Source of the DNA: Ditylenchus dipsaci
Lineage: Eukaryota; Nematoda; Chromadorea; Rhabditida; Anguinidae
Reading direction: 5' to 3'
Assembly: GCA_004194705.1 (NCBI GenBank)
Contig: SADC01001153.1
Location: 682,001-746,000 of the forward strand
Length of the DNA: 64,000 nt
This document shows positions 22,171 to 38,881 of this stretch, in pieces. The position numbers and the translations under genes are program-made. Within the stretch, counting starts at the first letter, position 1, and every line of letters begins with the position of its first letter. The notes below the pieces were generated by a model that was given only the letters and a program-made list of their open reading frames with translations, did not search any database and was not told where the DNA came from.

Positions 22171-23182
22171 GCTAAAACTTTCATTATTCAAACTTTTTAT
22201 AAATAAAATTAAAATTTTAACGAAAATTACTATTATTTGAACAAATTTTTCAAGCAACAGTTTTGGTTTTCTTAATCAAGCATTTGCTTTTTTCATTTTG
22301 CTAGCTTTTGACTAGTTATTTGAGATGATCATCAACAATGCATTGATTCTATGCAATATAGCTGCCAAGCAAAGCCAGATATTTCGTACCTAGATTTTTC
22401 AGAGATCTCAATTCACAATAGGCGAAGAAATTCGCAATGTACCTATATTTTTCTAGTTTTTTAATGAAAAGTCAAATCTTGAAATTACTTCGAGGAAATC
22501 GCAATCAGTTGTCATTTAACAACAAAAATATATAATCATTTAAGCAAAAGTGTACATTTCTTTAATGAAAAATTACTTTTTTGCTTTCTAGTTTAAAGTA
22601 CGAGAAAAACACAAAGAACGAAAAAAGGACGAAGACGAGTACGAGCGATTTAAATTAGTTGGTACGGTTTTGGACGAAATTACTAAAAGGGATATTAATA
22701 AGCTGTAGGTGAAAAAACCCGTTAAAATCATTAAATCTCCCGTCACATTTTTAAAACTTTTTGTTCTCGGTGTTAACTCTTCATTTTCTTTTTTTGCACC
22801 AGCATGTAGCCATGAATCTCTAGTTTCTAATAGGTTCATTCATACTTCGCCGAAACACCGGAACAGAACACGTGTTTTGCCAGAACACTAACCGAAACAT
22901 TCATGTTCTGCCGGAACAAAAATGTTTCGGTCAGGGTTTCGGCAAAACATGAAGTTGTTTCGGTCGAAGTGTTCTGCCGGAACTGGGGTTCCGCAACAAT
23001 GGGTTCAGGTAGCTAATTTTGGATTTTGTGGAGGTATACGTTGGCATGCGGTCGCAATAGAATCCAAAGCGACGAATTAAGGCAAAAAAGGCTTTATTTA
23101 GCCAACTGTTAAAGCGGAATGACAGTCGCCATTGAAGATAATAAAATTTAATAAAAAAATAGGCAAAGCAAAGCAAATTAAG

Positions 23183-23255
23183 CGCTGTGGTGGGACTCGA
23201 ACCTATCTTTCATTGGCTCCACTGCAGTACTATTGAGCTATCGGGATTTTAGTTA
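23183..23255 (-). repeat. tRNA-like sequence with A and B boxes
   Basis: On the minus strand TAGCTCAATAGTA (A-box-like) is followed by GGTTCGAGTCC, a perfect B box. The acceptor arms do not pair well. It is most likely a SINE head or tRNA pseudogene. Confidence 0.45.
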
Positions 23256-23439
23256 TTACGTATCCATTCAACTTAGCTCACCTAAGCATTGGGTAGCACT
23301 TCCACCTGAGTACCGATAGTTAGGCAATGCCCTTGTACTAACGCGTGAGCAGCTTTACATATATTCAACAACCTGGGTGTATCTGAATACCTTACAGGGT
23401 ACGCAACTACTCCAGTACTGGAATTTTTAAGCAAGTAAA

Positions 23440-23735
23440 ATCGCTGTCCTCGCAGACTTCCCTTAGACATAATTCCGAGCAAGACTCTTGATCATACATG
23501 TATAAAAAACTCTTTTGCCCAGCTCCAGTGACTAAAACGGGGTAGAATCCCTTAATACGGGGTGGTTTACCTTGGTCCCCAAGGCAAAAAGTCAAAATTT
23601 TTAAAAAATGTTTTTTTCTGAAAATGGTCTTCCGCCACCTAAAAACATGTTTCTACACGTTTCAAGTGCTAAAACACATGAATAAGTGGTTAAAACAGAT
23701 TTTCGGGAGGAGTTCTTATACCGTACTCCGGCCCT
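23440..23735. repeat. family G element, one arm
   Basis: Holds an inverted family core (CCTTAGACATAATTCCGAGC), the CCTTGGTCCCCAAGGC block, ACATGTTTCTACACG, and the terminus GGAGTTCTTATACCGTACTC. The opposite terminus is not evident. Confidence 0.55.
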
Positions 23736-24029
23736 GAGTAGCAATCAACTGTGGCATTTTATTACCGGAACATAAGTTTGGTTAGAAGAGCTTTGCAGAT
23801 TGACTGTATATCACATTGTAAAGACACGTTGCACCAGAATCCATGTTGGTATTGTCACGATCTAGGATTTTTTTTGAAAAAAAACTACTACCTGGACAGG
23901 ATATCCATCCCGGTGGACTGGGAAATCAAAATCAAAAAACGAAGTTTACCCAAAATTAAAAACATACTTTTTTCTTACATAAATTCTATGAGAAATTGGG
24001 TTTGAGAAGGCCGAAATTGCGATTTTAAA

Positions 24030-24760
24030 CATCCTAACTCTGAAACTTTGGCTGAGTACCCTTGGTTCAGGGGTAGGTACCCTGGCTCAGGTGGATACCC
24101 ACCTGGATGGCCTGAAAAATGAATTTTTTTAACTAAAAACAAACCGTCCTATCATATGAAAATCGTATGGTGAATCCTGTTCGTTAGGACTAGAATTACG
24201 ATTTAACCCACACAAATCCCGAAATCCAGGGTAGTTACCACCTGACCAGGTGGTCACCCAGCTGGATGGCCTGAAAAATGAAAAAATTTTTAAACTAAAA
24301 ACAAACCATCCTATCATATGCAAGATTGTGAGGGGAGTTGGGTTTGTTCAGACAAAATTCACGATTTTCCCACCGAAACCCTAAAACCTGGGTTAGGTAC
24401 TACCTAACGAGGTGGATATCCAGCTGGAAAACCTGAAAAAATATTTTTCGATAGTTTGAAAAACAATCCATGCCATCATATGTAAAAACGTGTAAGGAAT
24501 TAGGTTTGATAAAACCAAAATCCCAATTTCACCCACCCGAACCCCAAAATCAGAGGTAGGTACCACTGGTCCAGGTGGATACCCACCTGGATAACCTGAA
24601 AATTAAAAAAAAACTAAATCAAAACCAAACCTTGCTATCAAATGTAAAACCGTGACGTTAATAAGGTTTGATAAGTCCGAAATCCCAATTTCACATACCC
24701 AGACCCAAAACCCGAAATGGGTACCTTCTGATCAGGTGGATATCCATTTACAGGCGTTAA
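24030..24760. repeat. satellite-like tandem array, about 160 bp period, 4-5 units
   Basis: Each unit contains CAGGTGGATACCCACCTGG, then GCCTGAAAAATGA, an AAACAAACC block and a CCTATCATATG block. The CCTGAAAA landmark recurs at about 24112, 24274, 24432 and 24595 (spacings 162, 158 and 163). Units have diverged by clear substitutions, so the array is old. An inverted piece lies at about 25740-25870 and a diverged relative at about 41745-41810. Confidence 0.75.
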
Positions 24761-24854
24761 GCGAATTGATCCAGAATAAGTCCGCACATGAATTGACCCA
24801 CACATGAATTGGTCCACACTTTCCAAATAATTTAAAATTTTTTAAAATTGAAAA

Positions 24855-25635
24855 ATTTTGCGGGCATTTTAATTTTTTAGTCTGAACCAACCAAACCAAG
24901 TGGTCGTCCACTTGCTGCGATTTCTTTTTTGTTTTTCATGTTCCGAAACCTGTTTTCTGGACTGATTCGGGCATGCTGAAGATGGTTCGATAGTGGTAAA
25001 AAGCCTTTTTGTGTGGTTATTTTTGAGCTTTGCAAAATAATTGATTTTGCCAAAACCAGGCATGTGCACGGGCCGAAAACGGGCCGAAGCGGGCCTGGAT
25101 TTTCTCTGACTTTTTTCAGACTTTTTAGAAAAAAGTTTATACCATCTGATAGCTAAGATTTCAGGCTACAAAATGTTTTTTCCGGGCCGGGTTTGAAATT
25201 TTTTTTGACCAACGGGCCGGCTTTTTGGTCAAAAAAACACCCTTTTTCAAAAAAGCGTGGTTTTTCGACCAAAAAGCCGGCCCGTTGGTCAAAAAAAATT
25301 TCAAACCCCGGCCCGGAAAAAAGCATTTTATAGCCTGAAATCTTAGCTATCAGATGGTATAAACTTTTTTCTAAAAAGTCTGAAAAAAGTCAGAGAAAAT
25401 CCAGGGCCCGCTTCGGCCCGTTTTCGGCCCGTGCACATGCCTGGCCAAAACTCGATTTCACTAAAACTCAAAAAATACCATACAAAACTTCATTTTACCG
25501 CTATCAAACCATCTTCAGCATGTCCTAATTAGTCCAGACAATATGTTTCGGAACCCGAAAAAGTAAAAAAAATTGCTTCAAGCAGATCACTTGGTTTGGT
25601 TGGTACAGACTAAAAAATTTAAATTCCCAAAAAAA
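24855..25635. mobile_element. family A palindrome interrupted by a hAT-like MITE
   Basis: Arms share AAGTGGTCGTCCACTTG, CTGGACTGATTCGGGC and GCTGAAGATGGTT with copies at 31855, 39660 and 41930. The palindrome is split at its centre by the element at 25057-25443 with an 8-bp TSD. Confidence 0.7.
25057..25443. mobile_element. palindromic hAT-like MITE, TSD GCCAAAAC
   Basis: A perfect TSD, GCCAAAAC, at 25049-25056 and 25444-25451. The ends are CAGGCATGTGCACGGGCCG and its complement. The whole 387 bp is a near-perfect palindrome with internal GGGCCG/CGGCCC motifs. Non-coding. Confidence 0.85.
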
Positions 25636-26407
25636 AATTCAACGAATTCGAAAAGATTTGACCAATTCAAATTTGGGCCGATTCGTGTGTGGACCTATTC
25701 GGTATGGATCGATTCGGTATGGATCAATTTGCTTAACGCTCGTAAATGGATATCCACCTGGACCAGGGGTACTCATTTCGGGTTTTGTGGTTAAGTAGGT
25801 GAAATCGGGGTTTGGTCTTATCAAACCCAATTCACCACCTGATTTTACGTATGATAATACGATTTGTTTTTGAATCTGAGTCAATTTTGTTTTAAGACCA
25901 TCCAACTGCTACTGGAGACCGGAAGGGTTAAAGTGGGTTAGTTGCCTAGTCATATTTTGAAAATAATAAAATCGAAACCCAATACAGCCAAAAAACTAGC
26001 CAAAGTCAAGACAATACCATTTTTCATCAAAATCATTAATTTCCAAACAGTTTTTGCTAATATGAGTTTTATTTTAAAAAAATCGTGTCAAGACAAATTA
26101 TTGTCAGTTTGAATTCATGTCAGAAAGACTTTTTGATAGAATCAATTGATTTCAGAAAAATTTATGTCAGTCTCAGGGTGAGCCAGTTATTCTTTTGAAA
26201 ATTGAGTATAAACTAGGGTTGGTGGACGAGAAAATTCCCGAAAAATTCCCGGGAAATTTCCCGGGAAAGTTTGAAGCGGGAAAATTCCCGAAAAATCGGG
26301 AAAATTCAAAATTTTTTGCAAGTTACAATGTTTTCTTTTTATATCAACTTTCTATTGTTGTTTTTTGTTCGTGTTCAGGCTTATCATGCCTTACTTACAG
26401 ATTTTCG

Positions 26408-27980
26408 ATGTCTTCTGGCAGAAAAATATCGTGGAGTTGGGAATACTCTAACAAGCAAGAAGACGATCTGAATGGGAAACGGGTGCCGGTCGCCTACTGC
26501 AAGTTCTGCTACAAGGAGGGCGCAAAGACCACGCTCAGGGAATTCTCAACGATGCGACACTGAAGAAAGAAGCGGAACGTTTGCGCAGAATTCTGTGGGA
26601 CAGTGAGGATTTCTGGCTGGACGTCAAGGATGTAAAGAAAGTGCTCTCTCCGCTTGCCAATGCAATCACGATAATTGAAGGAAATGAAGTTGATTCCAGG
26701 AAGTGAGTTGATTTATAGGCTTGGAAGTGGGTGAGCTGTTTGTTTAGGGCTTACAAAACAATTCGGGATGCTTTTTCTGAGTCAAAAGCTGCGGTGGACT
26801 CAAGCGAATGGATTGGAGGGCTAGGGGAAACTTGCCAAAAACGAAATTTGCCAAATACGGAATTTGCCGAAACGAAATTTGCCAAAATGAAATTTGGCGA
26901 AACAAAATTCGGCAAAACGAAATTTGCCGAAACGAAATTTGCCAAATCGAAATCTGCCGAACGCAGGTTTTGCCGAAAACGAAATTCAAATGAATTTTAA
27001 CGAAAATATATACGTTGTAGCAATTCAACGGTAGGAAAATTTCGTTTTAGGCAAAACCTACGTTTGGCAAATTTCGAAATGGCAAAATTCGTTTTGGGAA
27101 AATTCGTTTCGGCAAATTTCGTTTTGGCGCATTTCGATTTGGCAAATTTCGTTTTGGCAAATTCGTTTTGGCAAAACATACGTTTGGCAAATTTCGTTTT
27201 TGGCAAGTTTCCCCTAGCCGATTGGAGACCTGAAAGACGAATTAATGGAGGTAGGCTTCCTCAAATAGAATTTGTTTGGAAAGGACCTTTAGAATTTGCG
27301 AAAACGAGAGGATTTTGCAAGTCGGACGTCGCTTATCTGCTCGACATACTGGAGCCATCGGATCGTGGACAAGCGCTCACCAGTGAAGAAAAGCAGGCTG
27401 CCATCGAATTACTGGCCAACAAGTGCATCAGGAATCCAGTTTTCGCGGGCAAAGAAAAAGAGGTTAACTTTTGGTTAACTGATTAAAATGGACTATTTCG
27501 TTTAAGGTGAGTCTGAATGTGCTTCGTGGCTCGCAGGAACTGGAATCTTCTCCCATGACAAACGTAAATACGCCTGGGATGCGCTAGATGACAAGACGAA
27601 TACGTGGACGTGGTGGATGGCCTGGTTCAGCGACACTATCCTGTCCAAAGTCGTGCAAATGCTTCACAATCTGCCGATCTCTGCTGCTCCCACAGAAAGG
27701 AACTAGTCATTCCGTGGTGGAATCCATACCAAGCTTCGCAACAGGTTTGCTTTTTTGTTTAAGTGAAGTTACTTTGGTTGATTTCAGAATGGCGGTGGAA
27801 ACGGCCTCCCAGGTGACGTTCATCAAGCATAATCTCATGCTGGAGTACGCTCATTTATTTAAGTCAACCGTAAAAGAACAGAAAGTAGAAGAAGCGATGG
27901 AAGAACGAAATGAAGAAATTGATGAAGAAACTAACACATTTGAGGATGAATTTGATCTATTTATGCATGATTTTGATTGA
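26408..27980 (+). pseudogene. hAT-family transposase, interrupted
   Basis: The frame opening MSSGRKISWSWEYSNK continues to a BED-type zinc finger (VAYCKFC...FSTMRH). It is followed, after a stop in the visible frame, by a frame reading REAERLRRILW-like and FWLDV. After the inserted fold-back come YLLDILEPSDRGQALT and the C-terminal hAT dimerisation region: ISAAPTERN, a TAG stop, SFRGGIHTKLRN, then after a short intron RMAVETASQVTFIKHN. The TAG sits where the family has tryptophan (ERNWS), so it is a genuine nonsense substitution rather than an indel. An acidic tail ends at 27978-27980. The 401-bp insertion and the stop make it inactive. Confidence 0.75.
26819..27219. mobile_element. iteron-TIR element 3 inside the hAT, TSD GATTGGAG
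   Basis: A perfect TSD, GATTGGAG, at 26811-26818 and 27220-27227. Ends GGCTAGGGGAAACTTGCC are inverted. The arms are tandem units of the type GCCGAAACGAAATTT with small variations, inverted about a centre near 27010. 401 bp, non-coding. Confidence 0.85.
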
Positions 27981-28121
27981 GTTGTTATGTTTTTCTGTAT
28001 AAATTTCTTTATCAAATTTTTCCGATTTTTGCCGACTGGGAATTTTCCCGGGAAATTTCCCGGAAACTTTCCCGTGTTTGAATTTTGCCGGTAAACTACC
28101 AACCCTAGTATAAACAATATA

Positions 28122-28199
28122 TTAGACGTGGTTGAATGGCGCAGTAGGTAGTGAGTTCGAGTGTAAGTAATGCTCTTGAGTTCGACCCCCACTCTGTGT
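28122..28199 (+). repeat. tRNA-like sequence
   Basis: ATGGCGCAGTAGGTAGTG resembles an A box and GAGTTCGACCCCC a B box. The A-box region is close to that of the tRNA-like stretch at 2181 (GCAGTAGGTA), so the two may be one SINE family. Confidence 0.4.
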
Positions 28200-28448
28200 T
28201 ATTGATTCTTGATATTTTTGCTTTGAAACCTTTTGTTGTTTTTTTACAAATTTTCATTTTGATTTTCCAATTTTGACTTTTCGTGTTAGGGATCAAGACA
28301 AACAAGTTAAAAAAGGTATCTAGCGAAACCGAAACATTGATGTTTCGGTGAAGTATGAATGAACCTAATGAGTTATCAACTGGCTCGATACAACATAGAA
28401 AATTAGGAGTAGGAAAAAAATTAGAAAATTTTTTTTATAACTACCGTA

Positions 28449-28698
28449 CCGTATTTCCTCTAATAAGCGCCCCGCTCTAATAAGCGGCCCCCCCCTCGAC
28501 TTTGAGGGTCTGGATCTTAGTGTAGAAGCAATATTTTGAAAAGCTGTTTGATACGTTTTCTTAACTCCCACGAGCTCTACAGATTCCACTTTTCAGATTT
28601 TGTTGAACACCCAAAAATCTCAAAATCGAATTCCAAATTTCCCGATTTTCGGGGTTTGAAAAATAAGCGCCCCGGGGCGCTTATTAGAGGAAATACGG
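28449..28698. mobile_element. CCGTATTTC MITE, variant GCGCCCC
   Basis: TA TSD (28447-28448 and 28699-28700). Ends CCGTATTTCCTCTAATAAG are inverted. Next to them is a GCGCCCC motif on both sides, repeated as an inner doublet on the left. The body is homologous, in reverse, to the copy at 51529. Confidence 0.8.
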
Positions 28699-28889
28699 TA
28701 ATTCCTCTAATGAGCCGGCCCCCTGTGATTCAAAAATTGCCTCCCGTCTCTCAGGGATAAATGGTCTTTTTCGGGTATTTTAGGGTCATTTTTGGGTGAT
28801 TCATCACATTTTTCTTGCTGGAGCTGGGGAAAAATACTCTCTAAATGCACTTTTTATCAAGAGTCTTGCTCGGAATTACGTTTAAGGTA

Positions 28890-29130
28890 CCGTATAACTT
28901 CTATTAATTAGGCACCCCTAATTCAAAAAACGTGTTCGTGGCATTGTGTTTTTGACCCACTTTTTGGTCACTTCTCTCAGGCAAGTTACCAACCATTTTA
29001 TAGCTCATCTCACTAGCTACAAAATTAGTGGTAACTTGCCTCAGAGAACTTTCCAAAAAAATGGTGAAAAACACAATGCCACAAACACGATTTTGAACGA
29101 GGGAGGTGCCTAATTTATAGAGGTCATACG
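28890..29130. mobile_element. CCGTAT-type MITE inserted in a family G core, TA TSD
   Basis: Inverted ends CCGTATAACTTCTATTAATT and CCGTATGACCTCTATAAATT lie between TA dinucleotides (28888-28889, 29131-29132). Removing it restores the sequence AAGGTAAGTGAGTGCGCGC, the family G core, so host and guest can be separated exactly. The internal arms share TCTGAGGCAAGTTACC. Confidence 0.8.
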
Positions 29131-29333
29131 GTAAGTGAGTGCGCGCATCTCTAACCAACTGAGCCCCTGCGCCCCCTTCGGGACTTTTCAAAAAATCCGA
29201 GCATGGGGGGGAGGGGCGGTAACTAAAAAAGTACCGATTTGTGAGCGATTTAGCCAATCGGACCCGAAATCTGATCCGCTCAATCGATTTTTCTCGAAAA
29301 GTTTACTCCCCGTTTAGTAAACCCCCAAAAACC

Positions 29334-29639
29334 TAGAGATGGCAAATGGCCTATTTCGGGACGGGACAAAATTTACTTTAAAAAATTTCGGGACGGGACA
29401 CCGGGACGGGACAAGGCCTAAAACCCTTCGGGACGGGACGGAACGGGACGTCCCGACCCATTAATAAGGGAAAAATAAAGGAAAATGAATGAAAAATCGG
29501 AAAATCATTCCGGGACGGGACACCGGGACGGGACACCGGGACGGGACACACTAGAATTTTTTTCCGGGACGGACAAGCCCTAAAATCCCTTCGGGACGGG
29601 ACGGGACGGGATTCCCGTCCCGTCCCGAGGCCATCTCTA
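29334..29639. mobile_element. hAT-like MITE of GGGACGGGACACC repeats
   Basis: Ends TAGAGATGGC/GCCATCTCTA are inverted. Flanks AAAAACC (29327-29333) and AAAAAACC (29640-29647) look like an imperfect 7-8 bp TSD. The interior is a GGGACGGGACACC minisatellite. The flanking DNA (29230-29330 and 29645-29870) is a copy of the repeat at about 50930-51400, which confirms the insertion point. Confidence 0.75.
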
Positions 29640-29759
29640 AAAAAACCAATAATTTTGGCCTTTTGGCCGTTCCGGAATGGGTACCAAGCCATCTGGTCTC
29701 TCCCCATCTCTGAATTTCACACGAAAATGACCAAAAAAATTCAAAAATTGCTGATTTCG

Positions 29760-30175
29760 TGTCGAGAACAACTTTCCGCAACAAGAATCAGTTTTTTGCA
29801 ACAAGAATCAGTCTTTCGGCAACAAAAATCAGTCTTTCGGCAACAATAATAAGTTTTCCCTGTTTCAAAACTGAGAAACATTCACATTTAAACAAAAACG
29901 GTCACTTCTTAGCGAAAGCGGGCACTTTTTAACAAAAGCGGGCAGAAAAAATCCAAAAGCGGGCACTTTGTAGCAAAAGGGGCACTTTCAAATAAAAGCG
30001 GGCAGAAAAAATAAAAAAGCGGGCATATTTAAACAAAAGCGGGCACTTTCGAGAAAAAGCGGGCAGAAAAAGCCAAAAGCGGCACATTCGAGCAAAAACG
30101 GGCACTTTCGAGCAAAAGCGGGCAGAAAAAAGCTAAAAGCGGGCAGAAAAAAGCCAGAAGCGGGCAGAAAAAAAA
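29760..30175. repeat. minisatellites: CAACAAGAATCAGT and AAAAGCGGGCACTTT arrays
   Basis: 29770-29850 repeats a CAACAAGAATCAGTCTTTCGG unit. 29896-30170 repeats AAAAGCGGGCACTTT and AAAAGCGGGCAGAAA units of 15-19 bp. The second array resembles one arm of the iteron-TIR elements, but no inverse arm was found. Confidence 0.7.
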
Positions 30176-30266
30176 GTCTCGTCCATAAAAAAATAGAGAA
30201 ACGATAAAAAAAACAATAAATGAATGTGACACGCTAAAATTTCAATGACTGAACTGTCTAATTTAA

Positions 30267-30495
30267 AGGGCCTGACCTCTTCCTAATCGGTGGTCCCCGC
30301 CAATTCAAAAATTTTCCCTTGATCATTGGACTTCTGTACGGATTTTTCCGCTAGGTTTCTAACAAAACTAAGCCTAAAATTTGATTTCAGGCCTAGTTTT
30401 GTTAGAAACGTGGCGGAAAAATCCGTACAGAAGTCCAATGATCAAGGAAAATTTTGAATTGGCGGGGACCACCGAGTAGGAAGAGGTCAGGCCCT
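30267..30495. mobile_element. piggyBac-like palindrome, TTAA TSD
   Basis: TTAA at 30263-30266 and 30496-30499. Ends AGGGCCTGACCTCTTCC are inverted, and the 229 bp is almost a perfect palindrome turning at about 30383 (CCTAGTTTTGTTAGAAAC). TTAA is the piggyBac-type target; no transposase is present. Confidence 0.8.
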
Positions 30496-31339
30496 TTAAA
30501 CAGTTCAAAAAGTCTGAATTTGAACAGCAAATTCTGACATATTTCTTTGAAATTTCGATGTGATTTTTGAAATGTTTTTGCACTAGCACGTGGCCCTTGA
30601 TCTTGGCTTTTAAACAAGCTACAAACACTGCAGAAGAATGTAAGATATATATAAATTCAAAAGTCTTAAACAAAACAGTGTTAATTCTGAACAATTTTAG
30701 GTTTTTTTGGGCCACCCTGTACAGACCATGCAGACAAAAATATCTAAAATGTTAGTAAAAAAGAGGGATTTCTAGTTTTTCCAACTGCCACCGTCTAAAG
30801 GCAAAAATTTTTATATCAGACGGTAATTTTTTTCCGACACTGTAAGTCTTGACCTCTTCGTTAGTCAACAAATAGTTCCTATAATTCATCTCGCCAAGAG
30901 ACCAGGTGCAACAGTTAATTCCGGGTGTACCGAAGAATTTAAAAAAATATTTGCTAAACGGCACATTTGCTAAAAAAAAACTTTTTGCTAAAAAATTTTT
31001 TGCTAAAGTAACATTTGCTAAAATTTCTTTTGCTAAAGTCACATTTGCTGAAAAAAATTTTGCTAAAGGCATATTTACTAAAATTTCTTTTGTTAACGCG
31101 GTTTTGTGGTTCTTATTGCGTCAAAGACACTATCATTCCAACTTTTTTCCTCTTTTTACCTTTTCTTCAAGTTTTGGGTGGTTTTGTAAATTTTTAAGTT
31201 TTTTTTCGAAATTTTTCAAATTGCGTCTGAATCATCCCAAATTTTTTAGGCCATCCATGATTTACCTCATACCATCCCAAACTGCTGAAACCACTTCGAG
31301 AAAACCCCAGGACCATGAATCGAGGTCTTCTACTAGGGA

Positions 31340-31505
31340 CTGATTGCACCCAGAGGGTTTGATCCAGCAACCTTGATAATGAGTATGTGGACCTCTACGC
31401 TACTCAAACACTCAAAATTATAATAAAAAATAAGGTATGCGCCCATGTGGATTCGAACCATCAACGTCTACATCAAGCCTTAGAATCGCTCAGAACTTCA
31501 TCCAG
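31340..31505 (-). repeat. pair of tRNA-like SINE heads
   Basis: On the minus strand, GGTTCGAATCC at about 31448-31458 is a perfect B box within a unit that also occurs at 32405 and 42262 (ends GGGCGCATACC). A second unit at 31340-31410 has a weaker B box. The shared unit points to a dispersed SINE family. Confidence 0.5.
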
Positions 31506-31854
31506 GGTGACCAGGTAAAACCAAGTGGATCAAAATTTTGGTAAAGGGACGTTTCGTCCTTTTTTTCAAATGAAAAAAAGGACGAAACGTTTCGTCCTTT
31601 TTTTTCATTCTAAGATTGCCTTGGTCCCCCTGTTGTTTTTTTTATTTAAGAATATTTTCATTTAATGATTGCCTTGGTCCCCCTGTTGTTTTTTAGAAAA
31701 TTTTTAGATTGTGTCCGAACCACCCCAAACCACTCAAAACCACCTCAAGCCACCCAAAACATCCAAAAATGGCCAAAAGCACCCAACACACCCAAGCCAA
31801 CCAAAACCACCCTAAACCATCCAAAACTACTCCAAATAAAAGTTTTGCGGGAAT

Positions 31855-32240
31855 TGAAATTTTTCAGTCTGAATCAATGTAACCAAGTGGTCGTCCACTT
31901 GGATCAAATTTTTTTTTACGTTTTTCATATTCCAAAACCTGATTTCTGGACTGATTCGGGCCGCTGAAGATGGTTTGATAGTGGTAAAATGCCGTTTTCT
32001 CGGGTATTTTTTGAGTTTTGGGCAATAATTGATTTTGGTAAAACCAATTATTGCCCAATACTCAAAAAATACCCGAGAAAGCGGCATTTTACCACTATCA
32101 AACCATCTTCAGCGGGCCCGAATCAGTCCAAAAAAACAGGTTTTGGAATATGAAAACGTAAAATTTTTTTTGATCCAAGTGGACGACCACTTGTTTGGTT
32201 GTTTCAGACTAAAAAACTTGAATTCCTCCAAAATTTTCAA
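31855..32240. mobile_element. family A palindrome, cleanest copy
   Basis: Near-perfect palindrome turning at about 32043. Outer blocks AAGTGGTCGTCCACTTGGAT, then CTGGACTGATTCGGGC, GCTGAAGATGGTTTGATAG and GGGCAATAATTG appear in order and then in reverse. Non-coding, no clear TSD. Confidence 0.75.
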
Positions 32241-32404
32241 AATTCTGACTAGGAAATGACCAGGCACAAACTCTTGTGGTTGCAGTGTAGAATCCCCCAC
32301 GCGCAGTGATATCATTGGCCGTAATCAGTACCAGTAATCATAAGCCCGTGACCCTAGAAAGGAAAAATTTTTGTTCCAAGTGGTCGACCACTTGGTTTGG
32401 TCAC

Positions 32405-32475
32405 ACTGGATGAAGTTCTTTGCGATCCTGAGGTTGTATAGAGGTTGCTGGTTCGAATCCACCTGGGCGCATACC
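32405..32475 (+). repeat. tRNA-derived SINE-like sequence
   Basis: Contains GGTTCGAATCC (B box) at about 32448 and ends GGGCGCATACC, nearly identical over 70 bases to the copy at 42262-42335. Confidence 0.5.
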
Positions 32476-32860
32476 TTTTTTTACCATAATTTTAGATATA
32501 GAAAGACAAGCGTTTGACTTGGTCACAGGTTCGGTTCCAAGTACCTGCATTTCCTAAACACCCTACGGTCATATTTGTGACACAAAAGGGACCAGAAAAG
32601 GCCTTTACCAAAAATTTCATAAGCAAATTGCCTTTAGCAAAAAAAAATTTAGCAAATGTGACTTTAGCAAAAGAAATTTTAGCAAATGTGACTTTAGCAA
32701 AATTTTTTTAGCAAATGTGCCTTTAGCAAATATGTCTTTAGCAAAATTTTTTTAGCAAAAGTTTTTTTAGCAAATGTGCCGTTTAGCAAATATTTTTTTA
32801 AATTCTTCGGTACACCCGTTAATTCCTGCTACAAGGGAAAGGAGCACCAACGATTAACCA

Positions 32861-32866
32861 TTTATT
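32861..32866 (-). promoter_or_regulatory. LARS2 polyadenylation signal
   Basis: AATAAA on the minus strand, about 44 nt after the LARS2 stop codon (32910-32912). The neighbouring iteron element starts only about 44 nt further on. Confidence 0.6.
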
Positions 32867-32909
32867 TAAATCATTTATAAAAACAATCCTAATCAAACAC
32901 AACAATAAT

Positions 32910-38423
<5,514 letters not shown>

Positions 38424-38881
38424 CTGCAAAAGTAGTGTTTTGCTAATTCTGAAGGCTCCCATTTGTGTGCTTTTCAGTAATCTCTGAGAATGAAGCTTGA
38501 AATTTGAAGAAAATTTTTTTTGATGCAGTCGAACAAGATATACTCTATTGAAAAAAATTCTACTTTTTGTTTTACTCCTTGCATGTAGGTCTTACGCTCA
38601 GTTAATATAAGACCCTTTGGGGTCGCTCCTGAAGGAATGTTTTATGTCGAGGTTCACCATAATTCTGAAATTTCAGCGAATGCTAATCTTTAAATTGTAT
38701 AATTGAGGAGATTACATTTGGCCAGCACATAATTTCATTCGTATTTGCAAGATTTTTCAAACCATTTTAATGAAAAATCGCTGACAATGATTTCGTTTGA
38801 CGATAAACATAGGTGATAAAACCGACCCACTTACCGTATATATTATCAGGGAACTGCAAACACCCCTAAATAGGGGTTTAA

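Larger units (their letters stand above)
26214..28107 (+). mobile_element. hAT transposon, TSD GTATAAAC
   Basis: A perfect 8-bp TSD, GTATAAAC, at 26206-26213 and 28108-28115. The TIR is TAGGGTTGGT, followed on both sides by AAATTCCCGGGAAA-type repeats. The interior encodes a BED-finger/hAT transposase and is itself interrupted by a 401-bp fold-back at 26819-27219. Confidence 0.9.
22833..28369. other. possible large composite bounded by inverted ends AGGTTCATTCATACTTC
   Basis: AGGTTCATTCATACTTC at about 22833 is matched by its inverse, GAAGTATGAATGAACCT, at about 28353. Both sides continue inward with CCGAAACA-type repeats (22853-23000 and 28325-28350). No convincing TSD was found, so this may be one 5.5-kb nested element or two copies of one MITE end. 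Confidence 0.35.
30923..32817. mobile_element. iteron-TIR element 4, TSD GTTAATTCC
   Basis: A perfect 9-bp TSD, GTTAATTCC, at 30914-30922 and 32818-32826. Ends GGGTGTACCGAAGAATTT are inverted. The TIRs are arrays of units like TTTGCTAAAGTCACA (30950-31090) and their inverse (32620-32800). The interior holds tRNA-like repeats, a family A palindrome and no transposase. It lies just beyond the LARS2 3' end. Confidence 0.85.

Noticed and set aside
23183..23255. Functional tRNA gene
   Set aside because: T-arm and D-arm motifs present, but the acceptor stem fails.
27064..27206. Open frames with repeated NFVLANFV / TKFAETKFA motifs
   Set aside because: Translations of the iteron arrays in the 26819-27219 element.
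22833..28369. A 5.5-kb Polinton-like element
   Set aside because: Only short inverted ends match; no polymerase, integrase or capsid genes, and no TSD.
29896..30175. One-armed AAAAGCGGGCACTTT array as a ninth iteron-TIR element
   Set aside because: No inverted partner or TSD could be found within the window.
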